Shown piece by piece: positions 7,645 to 14,117 of a stretch of DNA of 19,671 bases. Both the position numbers and the translations under genes were made by a program. The DNA is from UBA685 sp049890115 (GTDB lineage Bacteria > Pseudomonadota > Alphaproteobacteria > Puniceispirillales > Puniceispirillaceae), in contig JBMHCC010000027.1 in NCBI GenBank assembly GCA_049890115.1, forward strand, positions 1-19,671, read 5' to 3'. Numbering within the stretch: the first letter of the stretch is position 1; each line of letters starts with the position of its first letter. The notes beneath the pieces are model-generated. The model ran no database searches and was not told the origin of the DNA. It saw only the letters and a list, made by a program, of their open reading frames with translations.

Positions 7645-8528
7645 GGTGCGGTTTTAGCTGATTTCACACCGAAAATCCAGCCCTCAGACTGTGCCTGTTC
7701 TGGCACCTGCCACAAGCTAGGATCGTCAGCAAAATACCGCAAAGCAGCACTGGCAATAAGCGCATCAGCATCATCACCATCTGGCCCTTCTGCTTGAAAA
7801 GATGCTGGCACACCATCTGAGCCAAAAAATGATAAGGCGGCATTTAAGGCATCAGGGCGTGTTTGCGCCCCGCCAACAGGCACTATCCCTGCATATTTAA
7901 AATAATAAGAGGGAAAAATTTCAACCAGACATAGCTGTGAGGATAGCTTTTCATCAAATGGCCAAATATCAGCCTTGTCGGAAAAATAATGACAAAGGCG
8001 CATGCCAGCCAAAGACCCTGTCCCAACACCAGCCGGCCCAACACAGTTAAAAGTGGGGCTTGGTGATTTTACCGGCTTTGCTGCGTCTTCTGTCAGACGC
8101 CTTCGCGAGGTAAATCGCGCCCCTTTGCGTCCAGATGGGGCGTTATAATAAGGGCCATAATGCGGGTTATCCCAAATAAGCCCCCCATAAAAATCATCAG
8201 CATCATGATTGGCATCATCAATCACCTGCCATAAGGCACGGGCAGAAAGAGGTTGCTTTGCTGTCTTTGCCAAATCGGGGAAATAATGCCCCTTATCATC
8301 TACAGGATAGGCAAAGGCAAAATCTATACCAGCTAGCACCCTATGGTCACGCGAAATATCTTCTAAATAACAGATGACATCTTGGCGGCTAAAAGCATTT
8401 TTATGGTTAGGCGGCATTATTTTCACAGGCACATTACGGCCACTCTGGCAGGTGAAAACAGATATGCCCTTGTGCGTTTTGCCTCTTGCACCAGACCAAT
8501 CAATGCCAACAAACAGATCAAATTGCAT
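7641..8528 (-). CDS. Uncharacterised protein, DUF429-like RNase H fold suspected
   Basis: Function unknown. The 295-residue product begins with a beta-strand plus aspartate motif, LFVGIDWSGA (D10), has a second strand ending in LAGIDFAFAYP (D69), a third at LVEIFPSYYF (E203), and a late helix starting DGDDADALIASAALRY (D250-D255). This spacing of acidic residues resembles RuvC/RNase H-fold proteins and DUF429. The central part is rich in aromatics, Arg and Gly (RKGARFTSRRR, about 134-144). The C-terminus ends EGWIFGVK plus a short tail. ATG at 8528 shares one base with the rarA stop (TAATG) and has GGGA six bases upstream; an ATG at 8552 lies inside rarA. It overlaps crcB by 4 bp, so it is translationally coupled on both sides. 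Confidence 0.85.
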   Translation of the reverse strand: MQFDLFVGIDWSGARGKTHKGISVFTCQSGRNVPVKIMPPNHKNAFSRQDVICYLEDISRDHRVLAGIDFAFAYPVDDKGHYFPDLAKTAKQPLSARALWQVIDDANHDADDFYGGLIWDNPHYGPYYNAPSGRKGARFTSRRRLTEDAAKPVKSPSPTFNCVGPAGVGTGSLAGMRLCHYFSDKADIWPFDEKLSSQLCLVEIFPSYYFKYAGIVPVGGAQTRPDALNAALSFFGSDGVPASFQAEGPDGDDADALIASAALRYFADDPSLWQVPEQAQSEGWIFGVKSAKTAP

Positions 8529-9811
8529 TATTGTTCCCGCATCTTTTGCCAATAAGCAAGGCGTTTTGCGATATCACGTTCAAAGCCAATCTCTTTTGGC
8601 GAATAGAGCTTTTGCGGCGTCATGTCATCTGGAAAACAACGCTGTCCAGACACGCCGCCTGGCACATCATGATCATAAGCATAGCCCTTGCCATAACCTA
8701 ACTCTTTCATCATTTTGGTTGGTGCGTTAAGCAAATGTTTTGGCGGTGGTAGCGCACCAGATTGTGCAACAGCAGCAAAGGCATTTTTGCTCGCCACATA
8801 GGCCGCATTTGATTTCGGTGCAGTTGCTAAATAAATAACGGCCTGCACCAATGCCAAATCACCTTCTGGACTACCAAGACGCTCATAAGCCTGCCAAGCA
8901 GCTAGTGCCTGAGGCAAAGCATTGGGGTCAGCCAGCCCAATATCTTCAGATGCAAAACGTGTCAGGCGGCGTGCCAGATAACGCGCATCTTCACCAGCTG
9001 CTAGCATACGTGCCAGCCAATACAAAGCCGCATCACAATCAGAGGCTCGCAGTGATTTATGCAAAGCTGATATCAGATTATAATGCTCATCACCTGCCTT
9101 ATCATAATTCAGCGCCTTTTTCGTCAGATAAGAGGCAAGCGCCCCCGCATCCATCAGATGATTATCACCTATAGCATCACCTGTATTATCAGCAGATTTT
9201 GCGGCAAGGCGTTCCACCATATTCAAAAGATAGCGGCCATCACCATCTGCCATCTCAAGCAACGCATCGCGCCCCTCATCTGTGAGGGGCAATGGCGCGC
9301 CTAAATGAGCCTCTGCCCGCGTTAAGATGGCTGCTAGAGCTGTTTTATTAAGCAACCCTAGTGGCAAGACCTGAAGCCGCGATAATAAAGCAGCATTGAG
9401 CGCAAAAGACGGATTTTCAGTTGTCGCACCAATCAGCCTGACAATACCCTTTTCAATCGCCGGCAATAAGGCATCTTGTTGAGCTTTGTTAAAGCGGTGA
9501 ATCTCATCAATAAAGCATAAGGTGCTTTGCCCTTGCTGAAAGCGGCTTTCAGCTTCTTTGAATAAGTGACGCAAATCAGACACACCATCTAGCACCGCAG
9601 ATAAGGGCGCAAAATGGTCACCTGCCATCTTACCGATGATATGAGCAAATGTGGTCTTGCCGGTGCCAGGCGGCCCCCACAGCACAAATGAGCCTGTCTG
9701 AAGGCTGGCATTATCAAGCTTTTGTAAAGCTGGCTGGCCAAAAAAATCAGATAGAGATTGCGGGCGCAATCGTTCTGCTAGCGGAATTGATAATGAAGCT
9801 GTGCTTGTCAT
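8528..9811 (-). CDS. rarA: Replication-associated recombination protein A (AAA+ ATPase RarA/MgsA)
   Basis: RarA is the bacterial relative of Mgs1/WRNIP1. It is a clamp-loader-like AAA+ ATPase acting at stalled replication forks together with RecA, SSB and the replisome. The 427 residues show Walker A GPPGTGKT (46-53), Walker B CFIDEIH (99-105), sensor 1 GATTENPS (128-135), a downstream SRLQV arginine segment, and the family C-terminal tetramerisation region with PKHLLNAPTKMMKELGYGKGYAYDHD. An AAGG ribosome site sits 6 bp before the ATG. It is the first gene of the left-hand co-directional run. Confidence is high from motifs and full length. Confidence 0.96.
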   Translation of the reverse strand: MTSTASLSIPLAERLRPQSLSDFFGQPALQKLDNASLQTGSFVLWGPPGTGKTTFAHIIGKMAGDHFAPLSAVLDGVSDLRHLFKEAESRFQQGQSTLCFIDEIHRFNKAQQDALLPAIEKGIVRLIGATTENPSFALNAALLSRLQVLPLGLLNKTALAAILTRAEAHLGAPLPLTDEGRDALLEMADGDGRYLLNMVERLAAKSADNTGDAIGDNHLMDAGALASYLTKKALNYDKAGDEHYNLISALHKSLRASDCDAALYWLARMLAAGEDARYLARRLTRFASEDIGLADPNALPQALAAWQAYERLGSPEGDLALVQAVIYLATAPKSNAAYVASKNAFAAVAQSGALPPPKHLLNAPTKMMKELGYGKGYAYDHDVPGGVSGQRCFPDDMTPQKLYSPKEIGFERDIAKRLAYWQKMREQ

Positions 9812-9850
9812 ATCTTGCCTTATAGCAGAAATACGACCTGCACAGCTAGT

Positions 9851-9878
9851 ATTATAGATGGCTGTTAGGTGATGACTA
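9851..9878 (-). promoter_or_regulatory. Candidate promoter for the rarA-led operon
   Basis: On the - strand, TAGTCA (9878-9873; 4 of 6 matches to TTGACA) is followed after 16 bp by a perfect TATAAT (9856-9851). This lies 40 bp before the rarA start; the -35 overlaps the stop codon of the iron-binding protein gene. Nothing in the 64-bp gap is a convincing terminator for that upstream gene, so read-through is also possible. Confidence 0.45.
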
Positions 9879-10895
9879 CCAGCCTGTTTTATCGATAATC
9901 ATCTGTGATGCTACCGCATTATCAGCCAGTGCCTGTATCGGCAATTCATCAGCTTTAAAGCTGCCAAATTGGCGTAATATTTCAGGTAATTCTGGCAAAT
10001 CGATAACCGGATATTCAAAATTAATAGCAGCATAGAGATTTTGCGCTTCAGCAGAGGCCAAAAACTCTAAAAAGGCAATCGCATTATCTTTGTTAGGCGC
10101 ATGTTTCGCGACCCCAGCACCAGAAATATTGACATGCGCACCCCTGTCATCCTGATTTGGGAAGACAAGCTTTATCGCATTTGCCCAGTCTTTTTGCTCT
10201 TCTTTATCACTGGTCAGCATTTTGCCATAATAATAATGATTCATAATGGCAACATCACATTCACCACTATAGATGGCCTTTGCCTGTGCTCTGTCATTAC
10301 CTTGTGGCTTGCGCGCTAGATTATTTACCAGACCTTTAGCCCAGTTTGTTGCCTCTGCCTCGCCAAAATGCGCAATCAGAGATGCGAGTAATGCACGGTT
10401 ATAAACATGGCTACCTATGCGCGTGCAAATCCGGCCTTCCCATTCAGGCTTGGCAAGATCTTCGATTTGTGTAATCGCGCCATCTGCCACACGCTCTTTT
10501 GAGACAGCAATGATACGGGCACGTTTCGATAACCCAAACCAGCGATTATCTGGCGCTTTTAAATGAGCGGGAATGGCTTTATCTAAAACCGCTGATGAGA
10601 CAGGCTGAAATAAATCAAGTGCCGCATATTCAGATAAGCGGCTAATATCAACCGTCAGAACCACATCTGCAGGACTAGCAGCCCCCTCTGCCGCCAATCG
10701 TTGCGCTAACCCCTTTGCGGCATAGACAATATTGGTTTTAACGCCTGTCTGCTCTGTGAATTTATCCAAAAATGGCTGAATTAAAAATTGCTGGCGATGA
10801 GAGTAGATATTTAACTCACCTGCCTCTTCGGCAATGGCTGTTTGGACAACCGAAAAGCTAAGATACACCAAAATAGCAGAAATGAGACGTTTCAT
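9876..10895 (-). CDS. Periplasmic Fe(III)-binding protein (FbpA/FutA-type ABC substrate-binding protein)
   Basis: The product captures ferric iron in the periplasm for an ABC importer. It has 339 residues with a signal peptide (positive MKR, hydrophobic core to about 19, cleavage expected after AIA at residue 22). Mature features fit the class II iron-binding family: LNIYSHRQ (Y31, H33), SHVYNR (Y165) and MNHYYYGKM with tandem tyrosines Y221-Y223 that would form the iron cup. No permease (FbpB) or ATPase (FbpC) gene adjoins it, so the protein must work with components encoded elsewhere. A strong iron-type operator lies about 66 bp before the start. The ATG follows GGGGA at 10 bp spacing. The family call is firm; the exact metal is inferred from the tyrosines and operator. 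Confidence 0.93.
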   Translation of the reverse strand: MKRLISAILVYLSFSVVQTAIAEEAGELNIYSHRQQFLIQPFLDKFTEQTGVKTNIVYAAKGLAQRLAAEGAASPADVVLTVDISRLSEYAALDLFQPVSSAVLDKAIPAHLKAPDNRWFGLSKRARIIAVSKERVADGAITQIEDLAKPEWEGRICTRIGSHVYNRALLASLIAHFGEAEATNWAKGLVNNLARKPQGNDRAQAKAIYSGECDVAIMNHYYYGKMLTSDKEEQKDWANAIKLVFPNQDDRGAHVNISGAGVAKHAPNKDNAIAFLEFLASAEAQNLYAAINFEYPVIDLPELPEILRQFGSFKADELPIQALADNAVASQMIIDKTGW

Positions 10896-10960
10896 GAAAC
10901 ATGTTTCCCCGAAAAAAATGAGCGGTTATTGCAACCCTAAAAGAAAGAGCTGCACCTTTG

Positions 10961-10989
10961 TTGCAAATGATTATCATTATCATTCGCAA
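10961..10989 (-). promoter_or_regulatory. Fur-box / iron-responsive operator upstream of the iron-binding protein gene
   Basis: Two 11-base arms, TTGCAAATGAT (10961-10971) and ATCATTCGCAA (10979-10989), form an inverted repeat with one mismatch around a 7-base centre. On the - strand positions 10981-10966 read GATAATGATAATCATT, identical to the first 16 bases of the classical 19-bp Fur consensus. The same stretch also contains TGA-N9-TCA (10968-10982), the form of the RirA-type iron-responsive operator of rhizobia. GATAAT within it could double as the -10 element, so repressor binding would block transcription. Which regulator reads it (Fur, RirA or Mur) cannot be decided here. Confidence 0.8.
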
Positions 10990-10998
10990 ACTGCAAGC

Positions 10999-11028
10999 AA
11001 AAAAAACCCCTCATAAAAGAGGGGCTTT
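10999..11028 (-). terminator. Intrinsic terminator after rplQ
   Basis: On the - strand a 6-bp perfect stem, CCCCTC (11024-11019) and GAGGGG (11012-11007), with a 6-base loop is followed by eight T (11006-10999). An A-run on the other side pairs partly with the T tract, lengthening the stem. It lies about 20 bp after the rplQ stop and closes the ribosomal protein island. The remainder of the 153-bp gap holds the iron operator and the leader of the binding protein gene. Confidence 0.9.
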
Positions 11029-11048
11029 TGATATGCTCAGCTCTGTTA

Positions 11049-11483
11049 TTAGGCTGCGTTATCGATAGTATCACCATCAACATCATCAACCTGTACAGGA
11101 CCTGAATCCTGACCTCTGGCTGCTTCATCGCGGTCAACCAGCTCAATAACAGCCATAGGTGCAGCATCGCCATAACGGAAACCAGCCTTTAGCACACGTG
11201 CATAACCACCATTGCGTTCAGCATAGCGTGGGCCAAGTACTTCAAACAGCTTTTTGGTCATGGCATCATCACGCAATTTAGCGAATGCCTGACGACGTGC
11301 ATGCAAATCACCACGCTTACCCAATGTGATCAGCTTTTCAATCACAGGGCGCAGTTCTTTTGCTTTTGGCAAAGTTGTAACAATCTGCTCATGCTTAATC
11401 AGGGCCTGAGCCATGTTGCGGAACAGCATTTGACGGTGTTTTGATGTCCGGTTTAGCTTCCGGCCTGCATAACGATGACGCAT
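11049..11483 (-). CDS. rplQ: 50S ribosomal protein L17
   Basis: L17 is a bacterial large-subunit protein near the peptide exit tunnel. The 144 residues start with the invariant MRHRYAGRKLNRTSKHRQMLFRN-type N-terminus and contain the conserved GDLHARRQAF and NGGYARVLKAGFRYGDAAPMAVIELV segments. The last 25 or so residues form an acidic tail (VDDVDGDTIDNAA), longer than in E. coli L17 and common in alphaproteobacteria. It is the last gene of the alpha operon, 22 bp after rpoA, and is followed by the intrinsic terminator. Confidence 0.97.
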   Translation of the reverse strand: MRHRYAGRKLNRTSKHRQMLFRNMAQALIKHEQIVTTLPKAKELRPVIEKLITLGKRGDLHARRQAFAKLRDDAMTKKLFEVLGPRYAERNGGYARVLKAGFRYGDAAPMAVIELVDRDEAARGQDSGPVQVDDVDGDTIDNAA

Positions 11484-11505
11484 GATATACTCCTATCAGC
11501 CCTAC

Positions 11506-12522
11506 TTAAAAAGGCTCATCCAAACGTTTGGCCAGATCTTCGATATTTTCAGGCGGCCAGTTTTCTACATCCATGCCGAGTTCCAGGTTCATCACCTTCA
11601 GCACTTCTTTGATCTCATTTAGCGACTTACGACCAAAATTTGGTGTACGTAGCATTTCTGATTCGGTTTTTTGAACCAAATCACCAATATAAACGATATT
11701 ATCATTTTTCAGGCAGTTAGCTGAACGAACCGATAATTCAAGCTCGTCAACCTTGCGCAGAAGATTACGGTTAAATGGCAATTCTTCAACTTCATCCTGA
11801 GCTGCTTCAAGCTTTGGCTCTTCAAAATTAATGAAAGGCTGAAGCTGGTCTTGCATAATACGTGCTGCAAAGGCAACCGCATCTTCAGGTGTCACAGACC
11901 CATCTGTTTCAATCGTTAATAACAGCTTGTCATAATCTGTAATCTGACCAACACGTTCATTTTCAACCTTATAAGCCACCTGGCGAATTGGGCTAAAAAT
12001 CGCATCAACTGGAATAAGGCCAATCGGCGCATCTTCAGAACGGTTCTGAGAGGCTGGCACATAGCCTTTACCTGTTTCAATTGTCAGTTCCATTGACAGG
12101 CTAGCACCTTTATCAAGGTGACAAATAACCTGATCAGGGTTCATAATTTCGATACCAGCTGTTTCGGAAATCATACCAGCTGTGACAGCCAAAGGACCAT
12201 CAGCCTGAAGACGCACTTTACGGGCACCTTCTGTTTCCATTGATACTGAGATACCTTTAATATTCAGGATTAGGTCAGTGATATCTTCACGCACACCTGC
12301 GATTGATGAAAATTCATGAACCACACCTTGGATCTGAACAGCTGTGACAGCGGCACCTTGCAATGATGATAGCAAGATACGACGCAGGCTGTTACCAAGT
12401 GTAATACCAAAACCACGCTCTAATGGGCTGACGGTAATCACAGCCTGACGTGGGTTATATTCAGATGACTTCACGCTGATTTGGTCTGGCTTTTGCAGCT
12501 CTTGCCAATTTTTTTCGATCAT
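11506..12522 (-). CDS. rpoA: DNA-directed RNA polymerase alpha subunit
   Basis: RpoA dimerises to nucleate core RNA polymerase assembly and contacts UP elements and activators. The 338 residues comprise an N-terminal assembly domain (about 1-235, with LGNSLRRILLSS at 42-53), an acidic linker, and the C-terminal domain. The DNA-contacting residues are preserved: R266, N269 and C270 in VRSANC, and K299 and S300 in FGRKSLNEI, one position on from the E. coli numbering. ATG at 12522 is chosen because AAGGA lies 8 bp upstream and the protein then starts MIEKNWQEL like its relatives; a longer frame from 12570 has no such support. The 113-bp gap before it carries a strong hairpin. Confidence 0.97.
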   Translation of the reverse strand: MIEKNWQELQKPDQISVKSSEYNPRQAVITVSPLERGFGITLGNSLRRILLSSLQGAAVTAVQIQGVVHEFSSIAGVREDITDLILNIKGISVSMETEGARKVRLQADGPLAVTAGMISETAGIEIMNPDQVICHLDKGASLSMELTIETGKGYVPASQNRSEDAPIGLIPVDAIFSPIRQVAYKVENERVGQITDYDKLLLTIETDGSVTPEDAVAFAARIMQDQLQPFINFEEPKLEAAQDEVEELPFNRNLLRKVDELELSVRSANCLKNDNIVYIGDLVQKTESEMLRTPNFGRKSLNEIKEVLKVMNLELGMDVENWPPENIEDLAKRLDEPF

Positions 12523-12573
12523 GGCGGTCTTCCTTATAATTTTATTCAGTGCCTTTATAACAAGACACAAAAG

Positions 12574-12604
12574 GCTCTTGCGCTATTACTAGCTTTGCAA
12601 GAGC
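12574..12604 (-). promoter_or_regulatory. Structured RNA hairpin between rpsK and rpoA
   Basis: Read on the transcribed (-) strand: GCTCTTGC (12604-12597), AAA, GCTA, GTAA, TAGC, then GCAAGAGC (12581-12574). This gives a 12-bp perfect stem with a 3-base A bulge on the 5' side, capped by GUAA, a GNRA-type tetraloop. CTTTTGTG follows, too poor in T for a confident intrinsic terminator. A purine-rich GCGGGGGGATGGGACCGC (12620-12603) just upstream could pair GCGG with CCGC and compete with the base of the stem. It may be a regulatory, processing or attenuating element for rpoA-rplQ. Confidence 0.6.
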
Positions 12605-12635
12605 GGTCCCATCCCCCCGCTTAACTTGCGATAGG

Positions 12636-13031
12636 TTATACCCGGCGGCGCTTACGCGGGCGACAACCATTATGCGGAATAGGTGTCACATCTTTGATTG
12701 ATGTCACATTGAAACCGACTGACTGCAAAGCACGCAATGCTGATTCACGTCCTGAACCAGGGCCACGAACTTCAACATCAACACTCTTCACGCCATGTTC
12801 AGCTGCTTTTTTACCAGCATCTTCAGCTGCCATCTGTGCGGCAAATGGTGTAGACTTACGAGAGCCCTTAAAACCAAGCGCACCTGATGATGACCAAGCG
12901 ATTGTATTACCCTGAACATCTGTAATGGTGATCATGGTATTGTTAAATGTAGAGTTCACATGTGCAATGCCGTTAGAAATATTCTTACGTTCACGGCGAC
13001 GGACACGTCCTTGAGCAGGTTGCTTTGCCAT
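12636..13031 (-). CDS. rpsK: 30S ribosomal protein S11
   Basis: S11 forms part of the platform of the small subunit near the mRNA exit. The 131 residues show the conserved NSTFNNTMITITD, GSRKSTPFAAQ, EVRGPGSGRESALRAL and the C-terminal TPIPHNGCRPRKRRRV. It lies 24 bp after rpsM. rpsD (S4), the gene that follows rpsK in E. coli, is absent here. Confidence 0.98.
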   Translation of the reverse strand: MAKQPAQGRVRRRERKNISNGIAHVNSTFNNTMITITDVQGNTIAWSSSGALGFKGSRKSTPFAAQMAAEDAGKKAAEHGVKSVDVEVRGPGSGRESALRALQSVGFNVTSIKDVTPIPHNGCRPRKRRRV

Positions 13032-13055
13032 TTTAAATCCTCAAACCTTCGAAAA

Positions 13056-13424
13056 TTATTTCTTTTTACCAGCAATGGCCTTTGCAGGACCTTTGCGGGT
13101 ACGGGCATTAGTATGTGTACGCTGACCACGTACTGGCAGATTACGACGATGGCGCAAGCCACGGTAACAACCAAGGTCAAGGTAACGCTTGATATTCATT
13201 GATGTCTGACGACGCAGGTCACCTTCAACCAGCACATCTTCATCAATAATGTCACGAACCTTTGTCAATTCATCTTCTGTCAGATCATTCACACGGCGAT
13301 GATCTTCGATACCTGCTTTTGCACAGATATTATTTGCAATATTCGGACCAATACCATGAATATAGGTTAATGCGATTTTAACCCGCTTCTTGGTTGGAAT
13401 ATTTACACCAGCTATACGCGCCAC
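13056..13424 (-). CDS. rpsM: 30S ribosomal protein S13
   Basis: S13 sits in the head of the small subunit and contacts P-site tRNA and L5. The 122 residues include MARIAGVNIPTKKRV, the IHGIG helix-hairpin motif, GLRHRRNLPVRGQRT and a basic C-terminal tail (ARTRKGPAKAIAGKKK). The start codon is GTG at 13424, preceded by AGGAGAGG, the strongest ribosome site in this stretch and enough to set the start. It opens the alpha operon; the 123-bp gap to adk holds a possible promoter and two hairpins. Confidence 0.97.
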   Translation of the reverse strand: MARIAGVNIPTKKRVKIALTYIHGIGPNIANNICAKAGIEDHRRVNDLTEDELTKVRDIIDEDVLVEGDLRRQTSMNIKRYLDLGCYRGLRHRRNLPVRGQRTHTNARTRKGPAKAIAGKKK

Positions 13425-13447
13425 TGGCCTCTCCTTTGCTTGTTTTT

Positions 13448-13470
13448 AAAAACCCGAAATCTGGGTTTTT
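13448..13470 (-). terminator. Terminator-like hairpin in the rpsM leader
   Basis: AAAAACCC (13448-13455) and GGGTTTTT (13463-13470) form an 8-bp perfect inverted repeat around 7 bases. On the - strand the stem ends in TTTTT, so it resembles an intrinsic terminator whose T tract is part of the stem; the following bases AAAAACA are not T-rich. It sits 24 bp before the rpsM start, so it would end adk transcripts or attenuate the alpha operon. The symmetry means it could act in either direction. Confidence 0.55.
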
Positions 13471-13498
13471 ATCCTTTGCTTCTTCGCCGACTAAAAAT

Positions 13499-13524
13499 CT
13501 TTAAAAGAGATGTGGTTTTTAAAG
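13499..13524 (-). other. AT-rich hairpin after adk
   Basis: CTTTAAAA (13499-13506) and TTTTAAAG (13517-13524) are an 8-bp perfect inverted repeat with a 10-base loop. On the - strand it is followed by ATTTTTAG, weakly terminator-like. The stem has only one G-C pair, so stability is low. It overlaps the candidate -10 element of the alpha operon promoter, so the symmetry may be coincidental. Confidence 0.3.
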
Positions 13525-13545
13525 GTTTTATGTCGATTTTGTCAA
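13518..13545 (-). promoter_or_regulatory. Candidate promoter for the alpha operon (rpsM-rpsK-rpoA-rplQ)
   Basis: On the - strand a perfect TTGACA (13545-13540) begins three bases after the last base of adk. TTTAAA (13523-13518; 4 of 6 matches to TATAAT) follows after 16 bp. Transcription would start near 13511 and give a leader of about 85 nt containing the hairpin at 13448-13470. This is a motif match only. Confidence 0.4.
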
Positions 13546-13547
13546 GC

Positions 13548-14117
13548 TCAGCTTGCCAACACTTCGTTGATTTGCTGAGACACCTCGTCAATGGTATCCA
13601 TACCATTTACCGTTTTCAGCTTCCCTTGTGCATTATAATAAGGCAGTACGGGAGCTGTATTATCATGATAGACCTGCAAACGCTTTGCCAAAACCTCGGC
13701 ATTATCGTCAGCACGTTCACCACCTGTTTCTTCTGCTCTTTTTTCAATTCGTGCAAAAAGAGCTGTTTCATCTACCTGGATTTCAATGACATGTGCTAGT
13801 TCAATAGCCATTTCATCAAACATCTTATCTAGCGCTTCTGCCTGAGCAACAGTGCGCGGAAACCCATCTAGGATAACACCAGCACCATTGGCTTCTTGTG
13901 CAATGCGCTCTTTAATCATACCAACCATAATATCATCAGAGACCAGATCACCTCTGTCGATAATCGCTTTCGCTTTCATGCCAAGCTCTGAGCCAGCGGC
14001 AATGGCAGCACGCAACATATCACCTGTGCTTAGCTGAACCATGCCTTTATCACGAACAAGCTTTTCTGCTTGCGTGCCTTTGCCGGCACCTGGTGGACCA
14101 AATAAAATTATATTCAT
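13548..14117 (-). CDS. adk: Adenylate kinase (short form)
   Basis: Adk interconverts ATP plus AMP and two ADP. The 189-residue product has the P-loop GPPGAGKGT (7-15), the AMP-site segment LSTGDMLR (29-36), DGFPRT (84-89) and a short LID region (about 123-140) instead of the roughly 30-residue LID insertion of long forms; no zinc cysteines are present. Short Adk is typical of many alphaproteobacteria. The ATG overlaps the secY stop by 4 bp (ATGA), a coupling seen widely for secY-adk. Confidence 0.97.
   Translation of the reverse strand: MNIILFGPPGAGKGTQAEKLVRDKGMVQLSTGDMLRAAIAAGSELGMKAKAIIDRGDLVSDDIMVGMIKERIAQEANGAGVILDGFPRTVAQAEALDKMFDEMAIELAHVIEIQVDETALFARIEKRAEETGGERADDNAEVLAKRLQVYHDNTAPVLPYYNAQGKLKTVNGMDTIDEVSQQINEVLAS

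Noticed and set aside
7645..7760. Search for a fluoride riboswitch before crcB
   Set aside because: The upstream sequence is coding for the overlapping neighbour and shows no pseudoknot-like fluoride aptamer core.
9812..9875. Possible terminator for the iron-binding protein gene (GGCTG and CAGCC arms)
   Set aside because: The stem is 5 bp with a 15-base loop and no T tract, too weak to call; the promoter-like TATAAT is the better-supported feature.
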